Shown piece by piece: positions 44,661-54,461 of a DNA stretch of 64,000 nt. Position 1 is the stretch's first letter. Each line of letters begins with the position of its first letter. The position numbers and the translations under genes were made by a program. The stretch is from Bog-756 sp963830165 (lineage in GTDB: Bacteria; Actinomycetota; Acidimicrobiia; Acidimicrobiales; RAAP-2). The notes below the pieces were generated by a model, which was given only the letters and a program-made list of their open reading frames with translations, did not search any database and had not been told where the DNA came from. The stretch spans positions 199,986-263,985 of the forward strand of contig CAWHKZ010000006.1 in NCBI GenBank assembly GCA_963830165.1, given 5' to 3'.

Positions 44661-46357
44661 ATTTCCGCGGCTATCCGGAAGGCTCACCGTCCATCGCCGA
44701 CCTGCTGATGGCGCGGGCGACCGACGACCACCCGGCGATCGTCATGGACGACCGGTCGTGGTCGTGGGCCGAGGTCGTGGCCGAGGGCGCGGCCCGTGCC
44801 GACCTCCTCCGCGGCCTGGGCGACGTGGAGCCTCCACACGTCGGGGTGCTGCTCGGGAACGAACCGGAGTACCTGTTCTGGCTGACCGCCGCCGCGCTGA
44901 CCGGTGCGGTGGTGGTGGGGATCAACCCCACCCGCCGCGGCGAGGCCCTGGCGGGGGACCTCCGCCGGACCGACTGCCGGATCCTGGTGACCGACACCGA
45001 GGGAGCCGCACTGCTGGAGGGTCTCGACACCGGCGTACCGCCCGACCGGGTGCTCCGGGTGGACGCGGCGGACTACGGGGAGCGGGTGGCCGCCCGAGCC
45101 GACATCGACGCCGCCGCCGTCGTGGACAGGTGGCGGCCCCAGCCGGGCGATCTCTTCCTGCTCCTGTTCACGTCGGGGACGACGGGCGCCCCCAAGGCCG
45201 TCCGGTGCACCCAGGGCCGTCTGGCGGCGATCTCCCAGCTGTCGGCCGCGGGCTACGGCTACGAGCGGGACGACGTCGCCTACTGCGCCATGCCACTCTT
45301 CCACGGCAACGCCCTGATGGTGCTCTGGGGCCCGAGCCTGGTCGTCGGGGCGACGGTCGCCCTGGCCCGCCGGTTCAGCGCCTCGGGGTTCCTGCCCGAC
45401 GTGCAGCGCTACGGGGCCACCACCTTCACCTACGTGGGCAAGGCCCTGGCCTACGTGCTGGCCACGCCCCCGACGGACGGCGACGCCACGTGCACCCTGC
45501 GGCGGGGTTTCGGAACCGAGGCGTCGGTGACCGATCACGCCGCCTTCCAGGAGCGCTTCGGCTGCGCCCTGTCCGAGGGCTACGGGTCGAGCGAGGGCGG
45601 TGTGGCCATCATGCGGGTCCCGGGGACCCCGACGGGCTCGCTGGGTCTGCCGGCCGAGGACGTGGTGGTGGCGGACCCGGCCACCGGACGTGAGTGCCCG
45701 CGGGCCGTCCTCGACGCCTCGGGTGCACTGGTCAACGGGGCCGAGGCGGTCGGTGAGATCGTCAACCGCTCGGGCGCCGGCCGGTTCGAGGGCTACTACA
45801 ACGACCCCGAGTCCACCGCCGATCGCCTGCGCGACGGCTGGTACTGGACCGGCGACCTGGCCTACCGGGACGCCGACGGCTGGTTCTGGTTCGCCGGCCG
45901 GGGCGGCGACTGGCTGCGCGTCGACTCGGAGAACCTCACGGCCGGTCCCATCGAGCGGGTCCTGGTCCGCTATCCGGATGCGGTCGCCGTGGCCGTCTAC
46001 GGCGTGCCCGATCCCCGCACCGGTGACCAGGTCATGGCCGCCCTCGAACCCCTGCCCGGCCACCGGTTCGACCCCGACGCGTTCGGGGCGTTCCTGGCCG
46101 CCCAGGGCGACCTCGGCACCAAGTGGGTGCCGACCTTCCTGCGGGTCACCGCGGCCCTGCCCCAGACGGCGAACGGCAAGGTGACGAAGTCGTCCCTCCG
46201 GTCCGAGGGATGGTGGCGGTGTGACGACACCCTCTACCGCCGCCGCCCGGGCGCGGCGGGCGCGCCGCCGGTCTACGACCGCATGGGGCCGGAGGACGTG
46301 TCCGCGTTGCGTGCCGAACTGGCGGCCCACGGCCGGCTCGGCCTGCTCGGCGGGTGA
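44657..46357 (+). CDS. AMP-dependent acyl-CoA synthetase/ligase (FadD17-like)
   Basis: 566-aa adenylate-forming enzyme, GTG start overlapping the previous stop. P-loop LLFTSGTTGAPKAVRCTQG near residue 173, the FHGNALMVLWGPSLVVGA segment near 215, the adenine motif SEGYGSSEGG near 308, the hinge YWTGDLAYRDADGWFWFAGRGGDWLRV at about 396-422 and the catalytic Lys region PQTANGKVTKSSL near 510. Activates a carboxylic acid to its CoA ester; mid-length substrate pocket and neighbours point to fatty or sterol side-chain acids, as for FadD17-type enzymes. Substrate not determinable here. Confidence 0.87.
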   Translation: MNFRGYPEGSPSIADLLMARATDDHPAIVMDDRSWSWAEVVAEGAARADLLRGLGDVEPPHVGVLLGNEPEYLFWLTAAALTGAVVVGINPTRRGEALAGDLRRTDCRILVTDTEGAALLEGLDTGVPPDRVLRVDAADYGERVAARADIDAAAVVDRWRPQPGDLFLLLFTSGTTGAPKAVRCTQGRLAAISQLSAAGYGYERDDVAYCAMPLFHGNALMVLWGPSLVVGATVALARRFSASGFLPDVQRYGATTFTYVGKALAYVLATPPTDGDATCTLRRGFGTEASVTDHAAFQERFGCALSEGYGSSEGGVAIMRVPGTPTGSLGLPAEDVVVADPATGRECPRAVLDASGALVNGAEAVGEIVNRSGAGRFEGYYNDPESTADRLRDGWYWTGDLAYRDADGWFWFAGRGGDWLRVDSENLTAGPIERVLVRYPDAVAVAVYGVPDPRTGDQVMAALEPLPGHRFDPDAFGAFLAAQGDLGTKWVPTFLRVTAALPQTANGKVTKSSLRSEGWWRCDDTLYRRRPGAAGAPPVYDRMGPEDVSALRAELAAHGRLGLLGG

Positions 46358-47334
46358 GCGGCCCCGGCGACACCGGTGCCGCCACGGCGGCGGTCGACCC
46401 GGTGGCGCCGGGATGGCTCGAGCGCTCCGACCTCCGACTGCAGCGGCACCGCCCGACCGCCCTGGTGGCCGCGGTGCTGGCCAAGTGGTACGAGGACGGG
46501 GCCGGGAGGTTGGCCAACCTGCTGGCCTACTCGGCCTTCCTGGCCGTCTTTCCGCTGCTGTTGATCCTGCTCACCCTGGTGGAGCTCCTCCTGGTCGGCC
46601 ACACGTCGGCGCAGCGGGACGTGATCGACGCCGCGCTCCGCCAGTTCCCCGAGATCGGCGACGAGCTGCGGTCCAACATCAACGGCCTGAGCGGTCGCAG
46701 CACCCTCTTCCTGGTGGTGGCCCTCGCCTGGCTCGTCTACGGCTGCCTGCGCCTCAGCAGGAACGCCCAGATCCTCATGGCCACGGTCTGGTCGGTGCCG
46801 CGCCAGGCGCTCCCCACCTTCGGGCGCTGGCTGCCCCGGGCGCTGGCCTTCCTGGTCGTGGTGGGGGTGGGCTTCGTCGCCGGCGGCGCCCTCTCCGGCA
46901 TCGGCACCTTCGGGGGTCTCGGACCCGCTTCGAGCCTGGTGGGCTTCCTGGGCTCCCTGGCCGTGAACGTGGCCATGTTCTGGGCCGGGTTCACGGTCCT
47001 GCTGTCGGCGGACCAGCGCGGTCGCTCGATGTGGCGGGGGGCGCTGGTCGCCGGGTTGGGCTGGACGGTGCTCCAGTTCGCCGACACGCTGCTCGTCAAC
47101 CACGAGCTCCGGCACTACCGCACGCTGTACGGGACGTTCGCCACCGTCATCGTGCTGGTCTGGTGGATCGGCCTCGGCACGATGGTGACCGCCTTCGCCG
47201 CCGAGTTCGACGTGGTCGTCCAGCGGAAGCTGTGGCCCCGGTCGTTGCGCGGGACCGCGACGGGCGGGCCCGGAGCGGTGGCGGGGGACGGAACGGGGTC
47301 TCAGCCCTCGACGGCCAGCGGAGCCGCCGGCTGA
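46354..47334 (+). CDS. YihY/BrkB-family inner-membrane protein
   Basis: 326 aa with about six membrane helices: LLAYSAFLAVFPLLLILLTL, LVVALAWLVYGCLRL, ALAFLVVVGVGFVAGG, LVGFLGSLAVNVAMFWAGF, ALVAGLGWTVLQ and TVIVLVWWIGLGTMVTAFAAEF. The order LANLLAYSAFLAVFPLLL, SRSTLFL-like and VWWIGLGTMVTAFAAE is diagnostic of the former 'ribonuclease BN' family; the RNase claim has been withdrawn and the real function is unknown. GTG start overlaps the ligase stop by 4 bp. Its last 34 bp overlap the convergent MFS gene. Confidence 0.85.
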   Translation: MSGPGDTGAATAAVDPVAPGWLERSDLRLQRHRPTALVAAVLAKWYEDGAGRLANLLAYSAFLAVFPLLLILLTLVELLLVGHTSAQRDVIDAALRQFPEIGDELRSNINGLSGRSTLFLVVALAWLVYGCLRLSRNAQILMATVWSVPRQALPTFGRWLPRALAFLVVVGVGFVAGGALSGIGTFGGLGPASSLVGFLGSLAVNVAMFWAGFTVLLSADQRGRSMWRGALVAGLGWTVLQFADTLLVNHELRHYRTLYGTFATVIVLVWWIGLGTMVTAFAAEFDVVVQRKLWPRSLRGTATGGPGAVAGDGTGSQPSTASGAAG

Positions 47335-48800
47335 TCGGCCCGCCCGGTGGGCTCGGTGGCACCGACGGCGCGGGGTGCGGGGATGATCAGGCCGAGCAGG
47401 CCGCCGGCCAGGACGATCACCGACGCGATCAGGAAGGCCCGTGCGTAGCCCGCCGTCATGGCCACGGCCACGGCATCGCCCCCCTGGTGGTGGACGGCTG
47501 CGGGGTGGCTGAGGAGCGCGGCCGTGCGGGACGCGGCGAGCGTGGTCAGGGCGGCGAGCCCCACCGAGGCGCCGATCTGGCGGCTGCAGTTCACGAGGCC
47601 CGAGGCCAGGCCCGCCTCCTCGTGGGGGACGCCGCCGGTGGCCAGCAGGGCGATGGGGGTGAAGGCGAGCCCCATCCCGAAGGTGGCGAGGATCCCACCG
47701 CCGCAGGCACCGGTCCAGTAGGTGTCACCGGCCTGGATGAAGGAGAGCCAGAACAGGCCGGCGGCCCCGATCAGAGCGCCCAGCATCAGCACGTTGCGGG
47801 GCCCGAGCCGTGGTGCCACCCGGCCGCTCAGGGTGGCACCGGCGGCGATGGCCGCCGTCTGGGGAAGGAAGGTGAGGCCGGTCACCACCGGGCTGTAGCC
47901 CAGCACCTGCTGGAGATAGAGGGAGAGGAAGAACCACATCGCGAACATGCCCGCGCCGAAGCAGAACATCACCAGGTTGGCCCCGGTCACGGACCGCACC
48001 CGGAAGAGGCGCAGGGGCACCAGGGGGTGGGACGCGACCCGGGCCTCGATGAGGACGAAGGCGCCGAGCAGGGCGGCCGACCCGGCCAGTGCCACCAGGG
48101 TGGACGTCGAGGTCCACGACACGACGTCGGTGTGGGAGATGGCGTAGACGAGCAGGAACAGGGCGCCGGTGACGGACGCGGCGCCGGCCACGTCGAGGCG
48201 GCTGCGGGGCCCCTCGGCGCGGGACTCGTGGAGGGTGATCCGGGCCACGACGAACAGGACGATCCCGATGGGGACGTTGACGAACAGGATCCACCGCCAC
48301 GACAGGTACTGGGTGAGGATCCCGCCGAAGAGAGCGCCGGCGGCGCCGCCCCCGGCGGCCACCGCGCTCCACACGCCGAAGGCCCTGGCCCGGGCCTTCT
48401 GCTCCCGGAAGGTGACGGTCAGGATGGTCAGGGTGGCCGGCGACAGCACGGCGGCGCCGACCCCCTGGAGGGATCGGGCGGCGATGAGCGTGGCCTGGTT
48501 CGTGGCGAAGCCGCCGAGCAGGCTCGCCGCGGTGAACAGGCCCAGGCCCACGAGGAAGATGCGTCGGCGACCGAACAAGTCCGCCAGCCGGCCGCCGAGC
48601 AGCAGCAGGCCGCCGAAGGTCAGGGCGTAGGCCGTCACCACCCACTGCAGGCCGGTGGCGCTGAAGCCCAGGCTGTGCTGGATGGCGGGCAGGGCGACGT
48701 TGACGATCGACACGTCCAGGATGACCATGAACTGGGCCAGGCAGACCACGATCAGGACCGCGCCGTCCGATGCCCGGGGCCGTCGGCGCGGCCTGACCAT
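47301..48800 (-). CDS. MFS drug:H+ antiporter, DHA2 (14-TM) family
   Basis: 499-aa major facilitator with about 14 membrane segments. Motif D1 region VCLAQFMVILDVSIVNVALPAI (about residues 19-40), motif A GGRLADLFGRRRIFLVGLG near 69 and motif C GVWSAVAAGGGAAGALFGGIL near 142 are all of the EmrB/QacA type; probably exports an organic toxicant. The ATG at 48800 has no ribosome site. A leaderless-type TACTCT (48844-48849) sits six bases before another ATG at 48837, which is one base out of frame with the transporter; either translation begins at 48800 or a one-base error lies between them. Confidence 0.86.
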   Translation of the reverse strand: MVRPRRRPRASDGAVLIVVCLAQFMVILDVSIVNVALPAIQHSLGFSATGLQWVVTAYALTFGGLLLLGGRLADLFGRRRIFLVGLGLFTAASLLGGFATNQATLIAARSLQGVGAAVLSPATLTILTVTFREQKARARAFGVWSAVAAGGGAAGALFGGILTQYLSWRWILFVNVPIGIVLFVVARITLHESRAEGPRSRLDVAGAASVTGALFLLVYAISHTDVVSWTSTSTLVALAGSAALLGAFVLIEARVASHPLVPLRLFRVRSVTGANLVMFCFGAGMFAMWFFLSLYLQQVLGYSPVVTGLTFLPQTAAIAAGATLSGRVAPRLGPRNVLMLGALIGAAGLFWLSFIQAGDTYWTGACGGGILATFGMGLAFTPIALLATGGVPHEEAGLASGLVNCSRQIGASVGLAALTTLAASRTAALLSHPAAVHHQGGDAVAVAMTAGYARAFLIASVIVLAGGLLGLIIPAPRAVGATEPTGRADQPAAPLAVEG

Positions 48801-48899
48801 GGGCGCGTCGTCCGAGGAGCGCGGAGGAATCGGACATGGTTCGAGAGTAGGGGGACGGGCCGGATCGTCGGACGCGCAACCCCGCTGCGTCGGCGGTGT

Positions 48900-49529
48900 T
48901 CAGCGGGCGAGTCGCTCCTCGAGCCGCCGGCGGGCGGCCGGCCACTCGTCCGCCGTCATCGAGAAGACGGCGGAGTCCCGCACCGACCCGTCCGGTGCCG
49001 GCCGGTCGATGCGCAGGACGCCGTCGAGGGTGCACCCGAGCCGGGCGATGGCCGCACGCGACCGCTGGTTACGGGAGTCGGTCTGGAGGCGCACCGCCCG
49101 CACGCCCCACACCTCGAAGGCGTGGGTCAGCATCAGCAGCTTGGCCTCGGTGTTGACCGACGTCCGCTGGGCGTCGGGTCCCAGCCAGGTGTGGCCGATG
49201 CTGGCCCGGTCCCGCACCCGGGGGGCGGTGCCGGCATCCGCCGGCCCGTCGGGGTCCCAGTCCCAGGGCTCGAGCTCGTAGAACCGGGTGGACCCGACCA
49301 CCCGGTCCTGGGCGATCGAGTAGGTGGCGAAGGGGACCTGGTCGCCGGTCGCGGCATGGTCCAGAGCGCGCTCGACGTAGTCCGCCATGTCCCCCCGGTC
49401 GGCGGGGACCCGGGTGTACCCGAAGCTGGACCGGTCCCCGGTGGCCGCGGCGAGCAGACCGTCCACGTGGTCGGGGGAGATCGGGACGAGGCGGACGTGG
49501 CGACCCTCGAGGGCGAACGGCTCGAACAT
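48900..49529 (-). CDS. GNAT-family N-acetyltransferase (RimJ/RimL-like)
   Basis: 209-aa acetyltransferase. N-terminal LEGRHVRLVPISPDHVDGLLAA, the central strand VVGSTRFYELEPWDW, the acetyl-CoA region TWLGPDAQRTSVNTEAKLLMLTHAFE and the C-terminal VRLQTDSRNQRSRAAIARLGCTLDGVLR match the RimJ/RimL group that acetylates protein N-termini or small amines. A typical motif-A Gly-rich loop is replaced by RTSVNTEA, usual in this group. The start ATG 49529 is supported by the leaderless -10 at 49536-49541. Confidence 0.85.
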   Translation of the reverse strand: MFEPFALEGRHVRLVPISPDHVDGLLAAATGDRSSFGYTRVPADRGDMADYVERALDHAATGDQVPFATYSIAQDRVVGSTRFYELEPWDWDPDGPADAGTAPRVRDRASIGHTWLGPDAQRTSVNTEAKLLMLTHAFEVWGVRAVRLQTDSRNQRSRAAIARLGCTLDGVLRIDRPAPDGSVRDSAVFSMTADEWPAARRRLEERLAR

Positions 49530-49535
49530 GGCTCC

Positions 49536-49541
49536 AGTATC
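49536..49541 (-). promoter_or_regulatory. Leaderless -10 element of the GNAT gene
   Basis: Minus-strand GATACT with six bases to the ATG at 49529. The same GATACT-GG-N-GCC-ATG arrangement recurs at 59545-59559. Confidence 0.55.
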
Positions 49542-49665
49542 GCGAAGGGGACGGACCGGCGATCCCGGCGGCAGTCCGCCGGCGGGTCACACCCCCCGTA
49601 GTATCTGTCGGCACGCCGACCAGCCCGGCGACATGTCGCCGTCCCGCCAGCAGAAGGAAGCCCCC

Positions 49666-52600
49666 GTGTTCCGCCCGGTCCCCTCCGAAGCCGATTTCAC
49701 CGCCCTCGAGGACGAGGAGCTCGCCCGGTGGGCCGCGCAGCGGATCTTCGAGCGGTCGGTGGAGCTGCGCGCCGGCGCCGAACCCTGGGTGTTCTACGAG
49801 GGTCCGCCCACGGCCAACGGCCGTCCCGGCCTGCACCACGTCTGGGCCCGCGTCTACAAGGACCTCTTCTGCCGCTACCGCACCATGCGGGGCTACGCGG
49901 TCCCCCGCAAGGCCGGATGGGACACCCACGGGCTGCCCGTCGAGGTCGAGGTGGAGAAGCAGCTGGGCATCACCGCCAAGCGGCAGATCGAGGACGAGGT
50001 CGGGATCACCGAGTTCACCCGGCTCTGCAAGGAGTCGGTGCGTAACTACGTGGGGGAGTGGAAGACCCTCACCGAGCGGATCGGCTACTGGATCGACTTC
50101 GACGACGCCTACTGGACCTTCACGCCCGACTACGTCGAGTCGGTCTGGGCCAATCTGAAGAGCCTCTGGGACCAGGAGTTGCTCTACGAGGACATCAAGG
50201 TCGTCCCCTACTGCCCCCGGTGCGGCACCGCCCTGAGCAGCCACGAGCTCGGCCAACCCGACGTCTACCGCGAGGTCGAGGACGAGTCGGCCTACGTCCG
50301 GTTCCCCCTGACCGACGAGGGGGAGGCCGCCACCGCGCTGCGCACCGCGCTCGGCCGCACCACCCTGGACGGCCTCGACCTCGTGGCGTGGACCACCACC
50401 CCCTGGACCCTGCTCTCCAACACCGGGGCGGCGGTGGGGCCCGGGCTCGACTATGCCGTGGTGGGCGACGTCGTGGTGGCCGCGGCGCTGGTGGACCAGG
50501 TCTTCGGCGAGGGCACGCCGGTGGATGCCACCGTCCCCGGCTCGGCCCTGGTCGGGCTGCACTACCGCCGCCCCTTCGACGACCTCGTCCCCGCGCCGTC
50601 CGATGCCGGACTGGTGGGCTGGCGCGTGGTGGCCGGCGACTTCGTGGAGGCGGACGAGGGGACGGGCATCGTGCACCTGGCCCCCGCCTTCGGCGAGGTC
50701 GACCGCCAGGCGGGCCGGGAGGGCGGGCTGCCCACCCTCAACCCGGTGGGCCCCGATGGCCGCTTCACCGACGACGTCCCGTGGCTGGCCGGACAGGCCG
50801 TGCGCGACGTCAACGGGACGGTCGACGACCGACTCGAGGCGGCCGGGCTCCTGTTCCGCCGCCATCCCTACCGCCACCCCTACCCGCACTGCTGGCGGTG
50901 CGGGACCGCGCTCATCTACTGGGGCAAGCCGAGCTGGTACATCCGGACCTCGGAGCGCAAGGCCGACCTGGTGGCGCAGAACCAGACCATCGGGTGGCAC
51001 CCCGAGCACATCCGTGACGGTCGCATGGGGGAGTGGCTGTCGAACAACGTCGACTGGGCGCTCTCCCGCGATCGCTTCTGGGGCACGCCGCTCCCCGTGT
51101 GGCGGTGCGACGAGGGCCATACCCGCTGCGTCGGCTCGCTGACCGAGCTGTCGGAGCTGTCGGGCACCGACGTGACCGGCGTCGACCCCCACCGGCCGGC
51201 CATCGACGAGGTCACCGTGCCGTGCCCCGAGTGCGACGCCGGAACGATGCGCCGGGTCGAGCCGGTGATCGACGCCTGGTTCGACTCGGGGTCGATGCCG
51301 ACCGCCCAGTGGGGCTACCCGGGGGCACCGGGATCGGCCGACTCGTTCGTGTTCCCCGCCGACTTCATCTGCGAGGCCATCGACCAGACCCGCGGCTGGT
51401 TCTACTCGCTGCTGGCCGTGAACACCCTGGTCCGGGGGGCCACCCCCTACCGCAACGTGCTCTGCCTCGGCCACATCGTGGACGCCGACGGGCGCAAGAT
51501 GTCCAAGAGCGTCGGCAATGTCATCGACCCCTGGGAGATCCTCTCGACCCGGGGTGCCGACCCCCTCCGTTGGTGGATGTTCTCGCAGGGGTCCCCGTGG
51601 ACCCCGACCCGGGTCAGCTTCGAGGTCATCGACGCCTCCATGCGCGACGCCCTGCTCACGCTGTGGAACACCTGGTCCTTCTTCACCACCTACGCGACCC
51701 TCAACGGGTTCGACCCGGCCGACCCGTCCGTGCCGGCGCCGGCCGACCGCTCGATGCTGGACCGCTGGATGCTGTCGCGGCTGCACGACACGGTGGCCCG
51801 CACCACCGTGTCGCTCGACGGCTACGAGCCCTTCCCGGCGGCCACGGCCATCGCCGAGCTCATCGACGACACCTCCAACTGGTACGTGCGGCGCAGCCGA
51901 CGGCGGTTCTGGCGCACCGACCCGGGCGCCGACCCGGCCGACTCGCTGGGCGCCCAGGCCACGCTCCACGACGTCCTGGTCACCCTGGCCCGCCTCCTGG
52001 CCCCGATGACGCCGTTCCTGGCCGACCGCATGTGGCGCGACCTGACCGGTGCCGCCGAGTCGGACTCGGTGCACCTCGCCGACTGGCCGGAGGCCGAGAC
52101 CGACCTGGTCGACGCCGGGCTGGAGGAGGGGATGGCGCTGGCCCGCCGGCTCTCCTCCCTCGGTCGCGCCGCCCGCTCCGAGGCCGGCGTCAAGGTGCGC
52201 CAGCCCCTGGCCCGCGCCCTCGTCTACCTGCCTCCAGGTAGTGCGGTCCTCCCGCCGGGGGTGGTGGAGGACGAGCTCAACGTCGACCGGGTGGAAGCCA
52301 CCGACGAGCTGGGCGACGTGCTGGCCTACGAGCTCGTCCCCAACTTCAAGCTGCTCGGGCCGCGGATCGGCAAGCGGGTCCAGGACCTGCGGGCGGCCAT
52401 GGCCGGCGTCGACGGGGCGGGCGCCGCCGCCGACCTCGCCGAGGGCCGGCCGGTGACGGTCGAGCTGGCCGACGGTCCCCTCGAGCTGAGCGCCGAGGAG
52501 GTCGAGCTGCGGGTGCGGGCCCAGCCCGGCTTCGCCGTCTCGCGGGACGGCGCCGAGGTGCTGGCCCTCGACCTGGCCCTCGACGACGACCTGCGGCTCC

Positions 52601-52854
52601 GGGGCCTCGCCCGGGAGGTCATCCGCCACGTCCAGGACCTCCGCAAGGAAACCGGGCTCGAGGTGTCCGACACGATCGTGCTCCACGTCGACGGGATCGA
52701 CGACCTGGCGCCGCTGTTCGACGTGATCGCCCGCGAGGTCCTCGCCGTGCGCATCGAGGTCGGCCCGCCCGGTGGAGCGGGACCGGGCACCGTCGTCACG
52801 CTCGACGACGGCGAGTCGTCGCGCCGGGTGACGTTCTGGATCGTCCGGGCATGA
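49666..52854 (+). CDS. ileS: Isoleucyl-tRNA synthetase
   Basis: 1,062-aa class Ia synthetase charging tRNA-Ile. The HIGH-type motif reads GRPGLHHVWARVYKD near residue 55; the KMSKS loop DADGRKMSKSVGN near 606; the editing (CP1) domain contains AWTTTPWTLLSNTGAAVG. Zinc-ligand pairs CPRCGTALSSHE near 184 and CPECDAGTMRR near 521 are visible. The length and motif order are those of the long, eukaryote-like IleS2 class, often linked to mupirocin tolerance. The GTG at 49666 has AAGGAAG five bases ahead; an ATG at 49633 with no ribosome site is the alternative. A TAGTAT at 49599-49604 may be its -10. No T-box elements are seen upstream. Confidence 0.95.
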   Translation: MFRPVPSEADFTALEDEELARWAAQRIFERSVELRAGAEPWVFYEGPPTANGRPGLHHVWARVYKDLFCRYRTMRGYAVPRKAGWDTHGLPVEVEVEKQLGITAKRQIEDEVGITEFTRLCKESVRNYVGEWKTLTERIGYWIDFDDAYWTFTPDYVESVWANLKSLWDQELLYEDIKVVPYCPRCGTALSSHELGQPDVYREVEDESAYVRFPLTDEGEAATALRTALGRTTLDGLDLVAWTTTPWTLLSNTGAAVGPGLDYAVVGDVVVAAALVDQVFGEGTPVDATVPGSALVGLHYRRPFDDLVPAPSDAGLVGWRVVAGDFVEADEGTGIVHLAPAFGEVDRQAGREGGLPTLNPVGPDGRFTDDVPWLAGQAVRDVNGTVDDRLEAAGLLFRRHPYRHPYPHCWRCGTALIYWGKPSWYIRTSERKADLVAQNQTIGWHPEHIRDGRMGEWLSNNVDWALSRDRFWGTPLPVWRCDEGHTRCVGSLTELSELSGTDVTGVDPHRPAIDEVTVPCPECDAGTMRRVEPVIDAWFDSGSMPTAQWGYPGAPGSADSFVFPADFICEAIDQTRGWFYSLLAVNTLVRGATPYRNVLCLGHIVDADGRKMSKSVGNVIDPWEILSTRGADPLRWWMFSQGSPWTPTRVSFEVIDASMRDALLTLWNTWSFFTTYATLNGFDPADPSVPAPADRSMLDRWMLSRLHDTVARTTVSLDGYEPFPAATAIAELIDDTSNWYVRRSRRRFWRTDPGADPADSLGAQATLHDVLVTLARLLAPMTPFLADRMWRDLTGAAESDSVHLADWPEAETDLVDAGLEEGMALARRLSSLGRAARSEAGVKVRQPLARALVYLPPGSAVLPPGVVEDELNVDRVEATDELGDVLAYELVPNFKLLGPRIGKRVQDLRAAMAGVDGAGAAADLAEGRPVTVELADGPLELSAEEVELRVRAQPGFAVSRDGAEVLALDLALDDDLRLRGLAREVIRHVQDLRKETGLEVSDTIVLHVDGIDDLAPLFDVIAREVLAVRIEVGPPGGAGPGTVVTLDDGESSRRVTFWIVRA

Positions 52855-52867
52855 CGCGGGAGCTGCG

Positions 52868-54430
52868 GTGAGCGATCCAGCGGGCAGCAGGGGCGAGCCG
52901 TGCGTTCTGGCCGTCGACCTGGGCACCGGTGGCCCCAAGGTGGCCGTGGTGTCGTCGTCGGGACGGATGGTGTCCCACGCCACCGAGCCCGTCACCCTCC
53001 ACCTGTCGGAGGGCGGCGGTGCCGAGCAGGATCCCGAGGAGTGGTGGTCGGCCATCCGGCGGGCCGCGGCGCGGGCCCTGGGTGGCGCCGGCGTCGACCC
53101 GTCCGATCTGGTGGGTGTGGGGTGCACGGCCCAGTGGTCGGGCACCGTGGCCGTCGACGCCGACGGCGCGGCCCTGATGCGGGCCGTCATCTGGATGGAC
53201 TCGCGGGGCAACGCCGAGATCCGCCGGGTGGCCGGAGGGTCGGTCAACGTGCTCGGCTACGACCCCCGCAAGCTGCTGCGCTGGGTCCAGGTGACCGGCG
53301 GCGCGCCGGGGTTGTCGGGCAAGGACCCGGTCTCCCACATCCTCTTCATCCGCCAGGCCTTCCCCGACGTCTACGCCCGCACGGCCACCTTCCTCGAGCC
53401 GGTCGACTACCTGAACCTGCGGCTGACCGGCCGGACCTCGGCGTCCTTCGACTCGATCGCCGCCCACTGGGTGACCGACAACCGGGACATCGACGCCGTG
53501 GCCTACGACGACCGGCTCCTCGAGTGGACCGGGCTCGACCGGGGCCGTCTGCCCGACCTCGTACCGCCCGGCTCGATCGTCGGTGAGGTCACCGATGCGG
53601 CCGCCGCCGACCTCGGGATACCGGCCGGCCTGCCCGTCGTGACCGGGTCGGGAGACGTGCACTCCGCGGTGTTCGGATCGGGTGCCGTGGCCGACTTCGC
53701 CGCCCACCTCTACATCGGCACGTCCTCGTGGATCTCGGGCCACGTGCCCTTCAAGAAGACGGCACCGACCTCCAACGTGGCCTCCATCCCGGCGGCCCTG
53801 GCCGGGCGGTACCTCATCGCCGACGAGCACGAGACGGCCGGTGCCTGCCTGACGTTCCTGCGGGACAACCTCGGCCTCGCCCCGGACTTCGAGACGATGA
53901 ACGCCATGGTCGAGCGGGTCCCCGCCGGCAGCGGCCGCGTGCTGTTCACACCGTGGCTGAACGGCGAGCGCTCACCGGTCGACGACCACACGGTGCGGGG
54001 CGGGTTCCACAACCTGTCGTTGTCGACGACGTCCGACCAGATGGTCCGGGCCGTCTTCGAGGGTGTGGCCCTCAACTCGCGCTGGCTGCTCGAGGCGGTG
54101 GAGAAGTTCGCCGGGCGGCGCCTCGACTCGCTGGCCTTCGTGGGCGGTGGCGCCAATTCGGACGCCTGGTCCCAGATCCACGCCGACGTGCTCGGCCGCC
54201 AGATCCGCCAGGTCGCCGATCCGGTCCTGGCCAACGCCCGGGGGGCGGCGCTGCTGACCCTGCACGCGCTCGGACGGGTGGCCCTCGCCGACATCCCGCC
54301 GATGGTCGAGGTCCGCCGTACCTACGAGCCCCGTGCGGCCCATGCCGACGAGTACGACCTGCTGTTCGGGGAGTTCGTCACCCTGTACAAGCAGACCAAG
54401 GGCATCTTCAAGCGGCTGAACCGCTTCTGA
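52868..54430 (+). CDS. FGGY-family carbohydrate kinase
   Basis: 520-aa sugar kinase of the xylulokinase/glycerol kinase fold, 13 bp after ileS. ATP/phosphate motif VLAVDLGTGGPKVAVVSSSG at about residues 13-32, the substrate-region VGCTAQWSGTVAVDADG near 83, the second domain TGSGDVHSAVFGSG near 258, YIGTSSWISGH near 281, and VFEGVALNSRWLLEAVEKF near 397 followed by FVGGGANSDAWSQIHADVLG near 425. Phosphorylates a pentose- or polyol-type substrate using ATP; no specificity residue can be read. Translation probably coupled to ileS expression by read-through. Confidence 0.9.
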   Translation: MSDPAGSRGEPCVLAVDLGTGGPKVAVVSSSGRMVSHATEPVTLHLSEGGGAEQDPEEWWSAIRRAAARALGGAGVDPSDLVGVGCTAQWSGTVAVDADGAALMRAVIWMDSRGNAEIRRVAGGSVNVLGYDPRKLLRWVQVTGGAPGLSGKDPVSHILFIRQAFPDVYARTATFLEPVDYLNLRLTGRTSASFDSIAAHWVTDNRDIDAVAYDDRLLEWTGLDRGRLPDLVPPGSIVGEVTDAAAADLGIPAGLPVVTGSGDVHSAVFGSGAVADFAAHLYIGTSSWISGHVPFKKTAPTSNVASIPAALAGRYLIADEHETAGACLTFLRDNLGLAPDFETMNAMVERVPAGSGRVLFTPWLNGERSPVDDHTVRGGFHNLSLSTTSDQMVRAVFEGVALNSRWLLEAVEKFAGRRLDSLAFVGGGANSDAWSQIHADVLGRQIRQVADPVLANARGAALLTLHALGRVALADIPPMVEVRRTYEPRAAHADEYDLLFGEFVTLYKQTKGIFKRLNRF

Positions 54431-54461
54431 GCCGCTGCCGGCCCCGTCGCCGGCCGGCCCG

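Noticed and set aside
49530..49665. T-box riboswitch upstream of ileS
   Set aside because: No T-box GGTGG-type sequence or antiterminator stem; the gap is only 136 bp.
49069..53247. A 1,392-codon minus-strand opening across ileS and neighbours
   Set aside because: It is antisense to ileS, which has all class Ia synthetase motifs; the translation is low-complexity and is explained by high GC at third codon positions.
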